Source: Ferruginibacter sp050611725 (lineage in GTDB: Bacteria; Bacteroidota; Bacteroidia; Chitinophagales; Chitinophagaceae). From it: a stretch of DNA of 64,000 nt. The position numbers and the translations under genes were made by a program. Of this stretch, positions 33,944 through 42,428 are shown in pieces; within the stretch, counting starts at the first letter, position 1, and each line of letters opens with the position of its first letter. Under the pieces are notes generated by a model. It ran no database searches, had not been told where the DNA came from, and was given only the letters and a program-made list of their open reading frames with translations. The DNA lies in the NCBI RefSeq assembly GCF_050611725.1, contig NZ_JBODJB010000001.1:1860001-1924000 (forward strand), given 5' to 3'.

Positions 33944-36382
33944 TTATTTTATTTCAAGATTCCCCGGCACCGTGAATTTTTTATCGGCTTTAATAATAAT
34001 GCTGCTGCCGCTATTGATGGTTTGATCAACATTCAAAATGCATTCGCCATTAATTACAGGATCAATGATGATCTGACTGCCACCGGATAAGATAGCAGGA
34101 GGTATCTCATTATTCATCCAGTTTGCAGCATCATCCCAATTGCCATTGCCTGTGAACGTGTACACTTTTATAGCAACATCCAACCCAAGGATATAATACA
34201 AAGAGTTCTCAATAAGTTGCCTAGCTGTTGTTGTCAAACTAGTCATTGAAAATTCGCTGATGCCAAGCATAATGAAGCGATGTGTAGTAACCGTGCCATT
34301 CATGTTGGTGCCTACAGGGATCTCTACCACGCTGTTGGTGGTAGGAGCTGTATTTGCATTACCTAATACCGTAACGGCAGGGGTTGCTATCCATGTAGAA
34401 TTGGTTATACCTGTTACGGCATTCGTACTAACGGATGAGAATAACTGCAGTTCATTGTCATCTAAACCGGTAAAAGTCAATCCACTGAAAATTGGATGGG
34501 TTTTATCAGAAATGGTGACTGTTGTTTGTGCCGTATTAACTGCCGTGCCTGTAACCCAGTTCCAGACAGTGTTTCTAAGTGTGAAAGGTTTTAATAATAG
34601 TTTAGGTTTGTTTACTGCTTCTAAAGGAATAAATCCTGCAGAAGTTGAGCCGGGCACTGAACTGATCACTATGGCGTCAAATGAACTATAATCGGTTGAA
34701 GCAAGTGTTGCATCAACAGGAATGATTAAGAAATCCGGGTTTGCATTGAGTTTGTTAAACACTACAGAATCTGCAGCTGACAATGGGAGCAAGGTAAAGT
34801 AAGCAATTCTTTTTGTTGAAGCAGAACTCACATAGATATTACCGTTAGTAACGATCGGCATATCGGCTCCGCCAACACTAGTGACCGTGTAGGAGAAATT
34901 ACCGGCAGCAGGCGGAGTGCCTTGCAGCGTCAATGTTTTATTGGTGTAATTAAATGTTGCAGTAATGCCCGGTGGTATATTAGCGGTATCCAGCCCAGTT
35001 GCACCACCACCCCAGGTGAAAGTAATATTAACGATTGGGTTGCCTAAAAGAATAGACTGCGTTGTATTTTGACTAGTAACAATCGGCGGAAATTTATCAA
35101 TGGTGCCGTATTCATAATAACCCAGATCAGGGAAATTACCGGCATATTCAATGCCCACATATATACCTGCATCAATCAGATCGCTGCCATTTACCAAATT
35201 CATGAAAGGGGTAGAGTACGAACCATCTGTATTTCTTGCTGCTAATATCATTGATGTATCCAGGCTTACAAAATCACTACTATTCACAGTTACACTTGGT
35301 TTGTTCCAGCTATTATTAGTATTGGTTACTACTTTAGCATTGAATGCATTCGAACCTACTGAACTTAAGGATACACAATTTTTAATGATCAGTGATCCTC
35401 CGGTATTATTACCGAAGCCATAGTTGATGCCATTCTGATATGCTGAACCATTGGTGATGGTCATTGTACCATAGTTGTTGTTTTGGTCGAAACCTCTTAC
35501 ACGATTGCCTACTGCTAAACAACGGATGGCAGTAACATTGTGTGCAGTATAATCGCCGCCCAATTTAAAACCATTGCCGTTTCCATAATTAGGGTAGGCG
35601 GCAAGGTTAGCAAATTGATCAAACCATGCTTTGTCTGTAAGATAACGGGGATGGTTAACCATATTATAGGTAGTAGGACCGTTTCGATAGCAGACACAAT
35701 TCTTCAACACACTACTGCCTATTTTCTGAAAGAAATCCCAGCCATCGTCTGAATTATTCCAGGCACGACAACCGATGTAGGTATTAGGGTTAACATTTGA
35801 ATATTGTTTGTCAGCAAAGCCATCTGCATTACCACCATAATTTACAACGGTACCTTCCATACTTTCGTAATCGAAATTATCGTGAGAGTCGCAATTGATG
35901 ATAAGATTATTACCGCCTGATTTATGTTGCAAGCCTGTATCGCAATTGCCGTAAAATTCGCAATTCTCTATGATGGTATTACTGCCGTTATTGATGATGC
36001 CATTGTCACCTGTATAACGAACCACTAAACCTTTTATATGCATGTACGATGAAGTAGCGGCCAATGAAATACCCGGATTAGAACTGCTGTATGGTTGAGT
36101 GCTGAAGTCGAGTATCGGTTGTTCACCGGGGTAGGCCATGATGCAAATTCTTGCAGATGTTGTACCTGATTTATTGATAGATACTTTTGCGGACAGGCTG
36201 TATATACCACCTCTCAAATACAATGTATCACCGGCAGTTGTTAACTTCGTTAATCCGCTGGCAAAACTGCAGGGAGATACAAGTGTGCCTGAGCCGGTAC
36301 CTGTCGGCGAAGCATAATAAGTATTTGCCGATACTGTAAGTTGAAGAAGAATTAGAAATAGAAGTGTAAATAGTTGTTTCAT
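33944..36382 (-). CDS. secreted PL9-like parallel beta-helix protein
   Basis: The 812-aa protein has a signal ending VSANTYYA and an N-terminal right-handed beta-helix of the pectate-lyase type. Residues match polysaccharide lyase family 9: the calcium-site aspartates in NADGFADK (D187) and NSDDGWDFF (D212, D213, D216), and the catalytic lysine in GNGFKLGG (K273). After the helix come Ig-like/DUF4990-type regions (about 400-520), a Rossmann-like stretch with FLIIPVDATLASTDYSSFDAIVISS (about 540-600), and a last 75-residue module (YTFTGNGNWDDAANW ... ECILNVDQ) shared with the GH99-like protein at 15042-17102. It probably degrades uronic-acid polysaccharide such as pectin. A -7 box lies upstream. 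Confidence 0.8.
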   Translation of the reverse strand: MKQLFTLLFLILLQLTVSANTYYASPTGTGSGTLVSPCSFASGLTKLTTAGDTLYLRGGIYSLSAKVSINKSGTTSARICIMAYPGEQPILDFSTQPYSSSNPGISLAATSSYMHIKGLVVRYTGDNGIINNGSNTIIENCEFYGNCDTGLQHKSGGNNLIINCDSHDNFDYESMEGTVVNYGGNADGFADKQYSNVNPNTYIGCRAWNNSDDGWDFFQKIGSSVLKNCVCYRNGPTTYNMVNHPRYLTDKAWFDQFANLAAYPNYGNGNGFKLGGDYTAHNVTAIRCLAVGNRVRGFDQNNNYGTMTITNGSAYQNGINYGFGNNTGGSLIIKNCVSLSSVGSNAFNAKVVTNTNNSWNKPSVTVNSSDFVSLDTSMILAARNTDGSYSTPFMNLVNGSDLIDAGIYVGIEYAGNFPDLGYYEYGTIDKFPPIVTSQNTTQSILLGNPIVNITFTWGGGATGLDTANIPPGITATFNYTNKTLTLQGTPPAAGNFSYTVTSVGGADMPIVTNGNIYVSSASTKRIAYFTLLPLSAADSVVFNKLNANPDFLIIPVDATLASTDYSSFDAIVISSVPGSTSAGFIPLEAVNKPKLLLKPFTLRNTVWNWVTGTAVNTAQTTVTISDKTHPIFSGLTFTGLDDNELQLFSSVSTNAVTGITNSTWIATPAVTVLGNANTAPTTNSVVEIPVGTNMNGTVTTHRFIMLGISEFSMTSLTTTARQLIENSLYYILGLDVAIKVYTFTGNGNWDDAANWMNNEIPPAILSGGSQIIIDPVINGECILNVDQTINSGSSIIIKADKKFTVPGNLEIK

Positions 36383-36405
36383 ATAGAAGTGTGCAAACGT
36401 TTTTG

Positions 36406-36413
36406 CAAAGGTA
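36406..36413 (-). promoter_or_regulatory. candidate -7 box (TACCTTTG) for the PL9-like gene
   Basis: TACCTTTG on the minus strand matches the consensus. Directly downstream on that strand is the near-palindrome GCAAA-cgtt-TTTGC read on the plus strand (36393-36406), which could be an operator. No -33 element is seen. Confidence 0.4.
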
Positions 36414-36471
36414 GCACACCGGTATAAGTATCGTTGTTAAAAGGCTGGCAACGATTGCGGAAAAGAATGTA

Positions 36472-36885
36472 TTAACGAACTTCGTATTGTAATCTCGTTC
36501 CTAAAAGTTTAGCAAGATCATTCATCGCTTCGAAACTGAGCTTTTCAGGGGTATCTTTTGCTCCGGTATTGGCAATGGTTTCAATTGTATCTGACGAACT
36601 GTATTTTGTTTTTCCTGTGATAATGATCTTATCATCTCTGCAAATAAAAACATAATAACTAGTGCCCGAACTTTTAATGTCTATTGGTCCTGTTTCAATT
36701 TGAAAGGCCTCTTTATCTAAACTTACGATCTCAATTCCCTTTTTAGAAAGTAATAGTTTTACATCAATGAAATTAGCATAAGCAGTTTCACTATTTAACA
36801 CGGTGATCTGGTCGGTTTTATCAGGTACAACCTGAGCAAAACTGAATAATGGAAAGAGTAGGAGGAGCAACAATAGTTTTTTCAT
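36472..36885 (-). CDS. hypothetical secreted protein
   Basis: The 137-aa product has a signal peptide (MKKLLLLLLLFPLFSFAQ) and a small alpha/beta mature domain (TAYANFIDVKLLLSKKGIEIVSLDKEAFQIETGP, then IIITGKTKYSSSDTIETIANTG). No family is recognised and no Cys is conserved. It is likely periplasmic. Confidence 0.55.
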   Translation of the reverse strand: MKKLLLLLLLFPLFSFAQVVPDKTDQITVLNSETAYANFIDVKLLLSKKGIEIVSLDKEAFQIETGPIDIKSSGTSYYVFICRDDKIIITGKTKYSSSDTIETIANTGAKDTPEKLSFEAMNDLAKLLGTRLQYEVR

Positions 36886-36993
36886 TTCGGTACGTTTATT
36901 ATGCTAAAGATAATAAACTAAACAATCAATAAAAAAACACGTAATGGTTGCGTTATTCAGGATTTGTTGGCCCCTATTTTTACAATTGGCATA

Positions 36994-37839
36994 TTATTTT
37001 TCACCATAAATAACCAAAGCGCTTGAGTCAACCACTACATTTCCATCCGTATATTTATTATTAATTATTTCGTACGTTTCTTTTTTTATTTTTTCTTTCA
37101 TTGCATCATCAGCTTTGCCGAGTGCAGCAACAATAGGCGCTGCCACTTCTGTTTGCATTCCCCAGTAACCATCAGCAGTTTTGCAATTCAGTTTTCCTGC
37201 AATTTCTGTTTGGGATATGTTTTTCAATCCTGCTTGCATGAACAGGTCTGCAATAAATCCATCTTTGGCACAACGAAACATTCCCGGAGCTCCGGGTGGA
37301 GGTGGAGGTAATTCCATGTTCCTGTTAATTGTTCCCATGATAGCTGTAACCCAAAAATTTTTTTCAGGCACATTCCAAACGGCAGTAGCAATTTTCCCTC
37401 CCGGTTTAAGCACACGAGCCATTTCTTTAGCGGCCATTAACATATCTGGAAAAAACATGAACCCAAATCGGCAACTTATTTTGTCAAATGTATTGTCAGC
37501 AAATGGGAGTTCACATACATCACATGCAACCGTCTCTATATTGTTAATCCCTCTCCGTGTAGCATTTTCACGGGCTATTGTTAGCATGTCTTCAGCAAGA
37601 TCTGTAATGACCACTTTGCCCCCGCTTAATTTTGTTGCGATTGTAAGTCCCGGTTCTCCTGTTCCTGCTGCAACATCGAGAATGACATCATTCCCTTGCG
37701 GTTTCAATAAACGGATAATCTCATCACCCATTGGCTTTAGAAAATCCATAACGAGTGTATCCCATTTTTTCCAGCCGGGAGAAAATTTATTCCAAGATTC
37801 TTTTTGTTGATTGCGTATTTGTTCGAGTTGCTGTTCCAT
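36994..37839 (-). CDS. class I SAM-dependent methyltransferase (UbiE-like)
   Basis: The 281-aa protein has a Rossmann methyltransferase core. Motif I is VILDVAAGTGEPGLTIA (about residues 52-68), followed by VVITDLAEDMLTIARENATRRG (motif II area) and KISCRFGFMFFPDMLMAAKEMARVLKPGGKIATAVWN (motifs III-IV). An upper helical region carries PPPPPGAPGMF. It resembles ubiquinone/menaquinone methyltransferase-like proteins but is clearly not UbiE itself (longer, different C-terminus). The substrate is unknown. It stands alone on the minus strand. Confidence 0.85.
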   Translation of the reverse strand: MEQQLEQIRNQQKESWNKFSPGWKKWDTLVMDFLKPMGDEIIRLLKPQGNDVILDVAAGTGEPGLTIATKLSGGKVVITDLAEDMLTIARENATRRGINNIETVACDVCELPFADNTFDKISCRFGFMFFPDMLMAAKEMARVLKPGGKIATAVWNVPEKNFWVTAIMGTINRNMELPPPPPGAPGMFRCAKDGFIADLFMQAGLKNISQTEIAGKLNCKTADGYWGMQTEVAAPIVAALGKADDAMKEKIKKETYEIINNKYTDGNVVVDSSALVIYGEK

Positions 37840-38011
37840 TTTGTTTTTTTAATTGTGAATACAATTGTTACAAGTTGTCAAAAGGTAACAGTCTAAATCA
37901 ACTGGTATTAATACACCTAATATAAGATTATTTGATGTTAATTGCAATAGTTGATTTTGTGCTTTGGAAATAAAAGGCTTGGAAAGATTTTTGCACAAAT
38001 CAACTTGCCTT

Positions 38012-38125
38012 ATGAAAGTTTTTATTTTTTACAAGATAAGTAGTGGTTTGTATCTGCATAGAAAGAGAAAAAAGACTCCGCCATACATAGATAAGGCAAC
38101 AAGATTATGGAGGATCATTGACTGA
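38012..38125 (+). CDS. possible small basic protein (37 aa)
   Basis: An ATG-to-TGA frame gives a 37-aa peptide starting MKVFIFYKISSGLYLHRKRK and containing PPYIDKATRLW near the end. It is basic with several aromatics and does not overlap another gene. It fills part of the 317-bp gap between 37839 and 38157. The composition is more protein-like than the flanks, but no promoter or relative is evident. The rest of the gap shows no gene. Confidence 0.35.
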   Translation: MKVFIFYKISSGLYLHRKRKKTPPYIDKATRLWRIID

Positions 38126-38156
38126 TGCCTACTAGGAATGCTTTATGATTTAGTTT

Positions 38157-38747
38157 TTAAAACTCCCTGATGGCTCTTACGTGTGCAGTTGTGACAGTAT
38201 TTTGTTCTACTGGAATTCCACTTTTAAAATCTACTAGCCAGGCATTATTAAAATCAGTTTCGGAAGAACTCCAATAGTATGCATCTGCAAGGTTTCCAAG
38301 ATTCTTTGTTTTAAGATTGTCATATATAAGTTCCAACTCTTTTTTTGATGGTAAGTGCCAATCGTTGAATTTGTCTACTTTATAATGCGTACATAATCCA
38401 GCAGCTAGTGTACTGTCGGTAAGCGTTTTTGTAATGATCTCGGTATTGGATTTTCCAGCGCCGATATTTTTTGCATTTGCATGAAGTACGGTATCGGAAT
38501 AGCCCCATTTTGCTTTTACACTTATATCTTCATTTGAAACAATGAGACCATGTTTTTCGGTTGAATCCACATAAAAAACAATACCACCGCCAAATGCTTC
38601 ACCTATAAAATGTTTTTTAATTATAGGCAATTTATTCCCTGCTTGATCTTTGAAACTGATGACTGTAAAAGACAGGATAAGCAAGATCGCAAATGTAAAT
38701 ATCTTGATTAAGGACAAACTGCCAAGAAATCGATTAGGATTTATCAT
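38157..38747 (-). CDS. DUF1566 / Lcl C-terminal-like secreted protein
   Basis: From MINPNRFLGSLSLIK (preferred; an ATG 12 codons upstream is possible) the product has 196 aa with one N-terminal membrane/signal segment (about residues 10-32). The rest carries the DUF1566 pattern: GGGIVFYVDSTEKHGLIVS, AGLCTHYKVDKFNDWHLPSKKELELIYDNL and YYWSSSETDFNNAWLVDFKSG, ending VRAIREF. The domain occurs in many bacterial surface and lipoproteins and is thought to be a binding domain of the formylglycine/lectin-like superfamily. No catalytic role is expected. Confidence 0.8.
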   Translation of the reverse strand: MINPNRFLGSLSLIKIFTFAILLILSFTVISFKDQAGNKLPIIKKHFIGEAFGGGIVFYVDSTEKHGLIVSNEDISVKAKWGYSDTVLHANAKNIGAGKSNTEIITKTLTDSTLAAGLCTHYKVDKFNDWHLPSKKELELIYDNLKTKNLGNLADAYYWSSSETDFNNAWLVDFKSGIPVEQNTVTTAHVRAIREF

Positions 38748-39022
38748 ACAGGTATTTATATTATTAATATTAAGATGTTTCAACGTTTTTCTCTATTTAT
38801 TATTGCCTTTTTGCTTTACTAAGTTCTAAAGGTAAATGGTGTTCTGCTATTACAAAATAAGTCACGGTGCAAAATGATTGTTGAATTTTCGGAAGTTTTT
38901 TGAAACTCGATATTTGCACATCACAATTTCTTCAACGCTTCAGTAAAGCTTAATCGTTTTTTTTGCATTAGTGTTCTTGTTTTTATTTTTAGACTTGCTA
39001 CAATTTTTGCGCTTAAATAAGT

Positions 39023-39730
39023 TTATTTTTGTTTACTATCAAAATAACCTTTGCTTTCAACCCTGTTAGAGAAGAAATTAAGAAACATTACTACTACTAT
39101 AAAAAATATAATCACCTGCGAACATACCAGCAATTTGCCCGAAAAATTTACAGGATAATAATCACCATAACCCACCGTTGATGAAGTCATAAGACTGAAA
39201 TAAATTGCATCAAACCAATGTCCGAAAGGTTTATTCAAATAATTTCCCTTTGCGTAGATCACACCATAGCTGATAACAATTTGAAGATAGTTAAGGAACA
39301 TCAGCAACATAGATCGTCTGTAGGATCTTGGCTTTGAAAATATATCAGATGCAAACACAAGTGTTGCCAGGTAAAAAATTGTTTCCAGTAGGAGCCATAT
39401 CTGTATGTAATACAAAATGGTATTCGATTCACTGTGTGTATATAAAAGCAGGAAAGGAAAAAATACTTTTATCAATACAAAAAAATCTACAGACAATTCC
39501 TGATATCCAACTCCTTTTTTGCCAAAAAAATGTTTGAGGTAGATGCCGGGAAAAATGAATTGAGATAAGGCCAGCAATAAGCGAAGTATTTTTTCAATGC
39601 CAATATCATCCTGGTGGTCATTGTGCCAGATAGACCGTATGTTCTCAATCCTGTTGCCAATACTACCTTGAACAGGTATTTTGTCAACTTCAGGTTTTGC
39701 TAAAAAAATTTTTTTGATAATTCGTTTCAT
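39023..39730 (-). CDS. voltage-gated-like potassium channel protein
   Basis: The 235-aa protein contains the K+ selectivity filter TVGYGD (T185-D190) between a pore helix (AIYFSLMTSS) and a final membrane helix (LLVCSQVIIFFIVVVMFLNFF). Upstream are three to four hydrophobic segments (about 50-66, 82-98, 108-128, 142-160), so it is a short voltage-sensor-like channel without a clear S4 charge pattern. The N-terminal 45 residues are cytosolic and basic. There is no C-terminal RCK/TrkA domain, so no ligand gating is evident. No accessory gene is adjacent. Confidence 0.85.
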   Translation of the reverse strand: MKRIIKKIFLAKPEVDKIPVQGSIGNRIENIRSIWHNDHQDDIGIEKILRLLLALSQFIFPGIYLKHFFGKKGVGYQELSVDFFVLIKVFFPFLLLYTHSESNTILYYIQIWLLLETIFYLATLVFASDIFSKPRSYRRSMLLMFLNYLQIVISYGVIYAKGNYLNKPFGHWFDAIYFSLMTSSTVGYGDYYPVNFSGKLLVCSQVIIFFIVVVMFLNFFSNRVESKGYFDSKQK

Positions 39731-39944
39731 CTTAGGCTATCTGCCGATAAATGTAAGTAAGCTTTTGCATAGCTGCAAATTCATATTTGTATAATCTCTA
39801 TCTGCAACTTGATTTAATGGGGCAGGGCGGCATAAATTGGGGAAGTTTAATTCATTAAATTATGTTGTGTAAATCGTGAATATCTACATATTATAATATT
39901 GTGTTTTTTCTGGTTTTTTTTATATTTTACACAAAAATAAACTT

Positions 39945-42308
39945 ATGAGAATAATATTAATACTTGTCACTTTTCTTTTCACAGTTATCACTTCTTCGGC
40001 TCAAGTTGGAATAGGCATAGCATCGCCTAATAGCTCATCTATGTTGGACATAACGAGTGTTAACAAAGGTTTATTGATCCCAAGAATGTCTTCTGTTCAA
40101 CGAAAAGCAATTGGCTCGCCTGCTCGAGGGTTATCGGTATATGATCTTACTACTAAAAGTCATTGGTATTTTGATGGTATCTGGAAGGAACTTGCCACAG
40201 TTGCAAACTCGGACAGTGGGTTTGTATTTATGCAAGGAGCAGCGCCTTCTTATAATATCTCCGGGGGATTGCTTGTTTCCGACTCAGCAGGATATATTTA
40301 TGATAGTGGGGGGCCTGTTGGTGGGTATGGTAATAGTGAAAATATCACCATGGGTATTAATTTCCCGCCGGGTTCTCAACTTTGCCGAATACAGGTAATT
40401 AGTCTTACTACCGAAGCATTATTGGATACGCTTCGTATATATAATAGTACAAAGAGTTATACCTTTTCCGGTAATGTTTCCAATCAATCGGTTTTCTTTG
40501 GATTTAGTTATGATCCAATCCTTGTTCAATTTGGCTCCAACCCTTCAAGTACTTTGTCTGGATTTCAAATAAGATTTGATCATTATTTTGTAAACTCAAC
40601 TACAACTACTAATCTAACGGCAACGAATACAGGTTTTTATTATATACCTGAAAAAGTGGCTATAAGAGGTGGCGTACAAGCAAATGACTATTGGAATAAA
40701 GATAGTGTAGGCCTAAACTCATTTAGTTTTGGTAATGGGAATAAAGCGAATGGTAATTATGGATTTGCCGGAGGCTTAAATACATATGCTGAAGGTACAG
40801 GGACATCCGCTTTTGGCATTGAAACCATTGCAAGAGGCTTTGCTTCTACATCAATAGGTATGTATAATGATCCTGTTCTTTCAAGCGGCGAAACATTTAC
40901 CAATTCAACTTCGCCTTTATTTATAGTTGGTAATGGCGGCAGTAATAGCAACCGATCCAATGCATTGCTTATTCGAAGAAATGGAAGTGTAGGCATAGGA
41001 ACATCGAATCCGGATGAAGATGCAATATTAGACATTGCCAGCACAACCAGAGGTGTATTATTACCCAGAATGAATATAACTCAACGCAATGCAATGGGTG
41101 TACCTGCTACAGGAATGATCATTTATCAAACCGATTTTACTCCGGGTTATTATTTTTATAATGGTTCTAGCTGGGTTCCGTTCAGGGATAATTTAGGAAA
41201 TCATATCATGACCACTAACCTTATTGCACAAAATAATTATATAACTAGGTCTGGAAACAATATGGGTATTCAGATCTTGGATAGTGGTGCTGTAAGAATA
41301 GTAACGGACATGGATTTTGGGGGCAGCTCTACAGTTCCTAGTGAAAGATTTAAATTCGATGCATGGGGAGGTATAGTTGCAAAGGGTATTCTTGGATATG
41401 GGATTATTCCTGCCTCCGGTGCAGGCGAAAGGTTTATGTGGCATCCTCAAAAAGGAGCTCTGAGAGCAGGATCTATTGGCTCTGCAGGAACATTTTGGGA
41501 TGAAGCAAACGTTGGGTATTACACTGTTGCATTTGGTTACAACACGATTGCATTGGGACTTGCTTCTTTTGCATCCGGCTATCAAAGTCAGGCATTAGGC
41601 TCTTATAGTACCGGATTGGGTTATAACGCATTGGCCGATGGTACAGGAGCTATAGCTATTGGTTATCGTTGTACTGCCGATGCTGATTATAGTACAGCTA
41701 TAGGCCAAAGAGCCAGTACCAATGGGCATGCAGGAGCAATGGTGTTTTCTGATGGATCAACAACTGATAGTACAGAAGCTAGTGCAAACAACCAAATGAC
41801 GATGCGTTTTGCAGGGGGCTACCGGTTATTTTCAAACGCATCAGAAACTGTCGGGGTACAAATGTCTGCCGGAGGTAGTTCATGGTCTGTGATATCTGAT
41901 GTAAGAAAGAAAGAAAATTATATACCGGCCTCAACTGATTATTTCCTGGATAAATTATCTACACTGAATTTAGGGTCATGGAATTATATCGGTCAGGATC
42001 CAAAAAGTTTCCGACATTATGGTCCAATGGCACAGGATATTTTTTCAGCTTTTGGTAGAGATAAAATTGGTACTATTGGTTGTGATACTTTATTAGCCAG
42101 TGCGGATATGGATGGTATTATGATGATCATGTTGAAAGGGCTGGAAAAACGTAGTGCCGATCAAACAATTAAAATTAAAAAATTAGAAGAACAAAACGAT
42201 GCGATTTTACAAGAGAACGAAAAACTAAAACAACAATTGTCTAGAATCGATTATTTGGAAGCTGAATTCAAAAAGCTTGCACCGGATGTAAAAACAAAAC
42301 AGTTTTAG
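39945..42308 (+). CDS. tail-fibre-like surface protein with YadA-type head repeats and S74 chaperone
   Basis: The 787-aa product has a signal ending TSSAQ, so it is exported. Two copies of a region GLLIPRMSSVQRKAIG / GVLLPRMNITQRNAMG occur near residues 44 and 365. YadA/trimeric-adhesin head repeats lie at about 255-305 and 520-575 (NYGFAGGLNTYAEG, ALGLASFASGYQSQALG, AIAIGYRCTADADY). The C-terminus has the peptidase-S74/intramolecular-chaperone domain starting VISDVRKKENY (about 652), with SFRHYGPMAQDI and a terminal coiled coil. The S74 Ser-Lys dyad was not located with certainty. Such proteins are chromosomal in many Bacteroidota and are not evidence of a prophage; no other phage gene is near. 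Confidence 0.82.
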   Translation: MRIILILVTFLFTVITSSAQVGIGIASPNSSSMLDITSVNKGLLIPRMSSVQRKAIGSPARGLSVYDLTTKSHWYFDGIWKELATVANSDSGFVFMQGAAPSYNISGGLLVSDSAGYIYDSGGPVGGYGNSENITMGINFPPGSQLCRIQVISLTTEALLDTLRIYNSTKSYTFSGNVSNQSVFFGFSYDPILVQFGSNPSSTLSGFQIRFDHYFVNSTTTTNLTATNTGFYYIPEKVAIRGGVQANDYWNKDSVGLNSFSFGNGNKANGNYGFAGGLNTYAEGTGTSAFGIETIARGFASTSIGMYNDPVLSSGETFTNSTSPLFIVGNGGSNSNRSNALLIRRNGSVGIGTSNPDEDAILDIASTTRGVLLPRMNITQRNAMGVPATGMIIYQTDFTPGYYFYNGSSWVPFRDNLGNHIMTTNLIAQNNYITRSGNNMGIQILDSGAVRIVTDMDFGGSSTVPSERFKFDAWGGIVAKGILGYGIIPASGAGERFMWHPQKGALRAGSIGSAGTFWDEANVGYYTVAFGYNTIALGLASFASGYQSQALGSYSTGLGYNALADGTGAIAIGYRCTADADYSTAIGQRASTNGHAGAMVFSDGSTTDSTEASANNQMTMRFAGGYRLFSNASETVGVQMSAGGSSWSVISDVRKKENYIPASTDYFLDKLSTLNLGSWNYIGQDPKSFRHYGPMAQDIFSAFGRDKIGTIGCDTLLASADMDGIMMIMLKGLEKRSADQTIKIKKLEEQNDAILQENEKLKQQLSRIDYLEAEFKKLAPDVKTKQF

Positions 42309-42345
42309 TTGTTAGGATTTCAATAATGCTTTAATACAAATTAAT

Positions 42346-42387
42346 AAGAAGCCTTTGGTTTTGAATAACCAAAGGCTTCTTGTTTTG
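42346..42387 (+). terminator. intrinsic terminator after the tail-fibre-like gene
   Basis: AAGAAGCCTTTGGTT pairs perfectly with AACCAAAGGCTTCTT around a 6-nt loop, followed by TGTTTTG. The symmetry suggests it also serves the convergent M1 gene. Confidence 0.85.
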
Positions 42388-42428
42388 TGATGGCAAAGAA
42401 ATATTGGGGGACTTATTTAAATGTCAGT

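Noticed and set aside
39945..42308. Prophage tail-fibre region
   Set aside because: Only this one gene is phage-like, it has a signal peptide, and no other structural, lysis or integrase gene is near.
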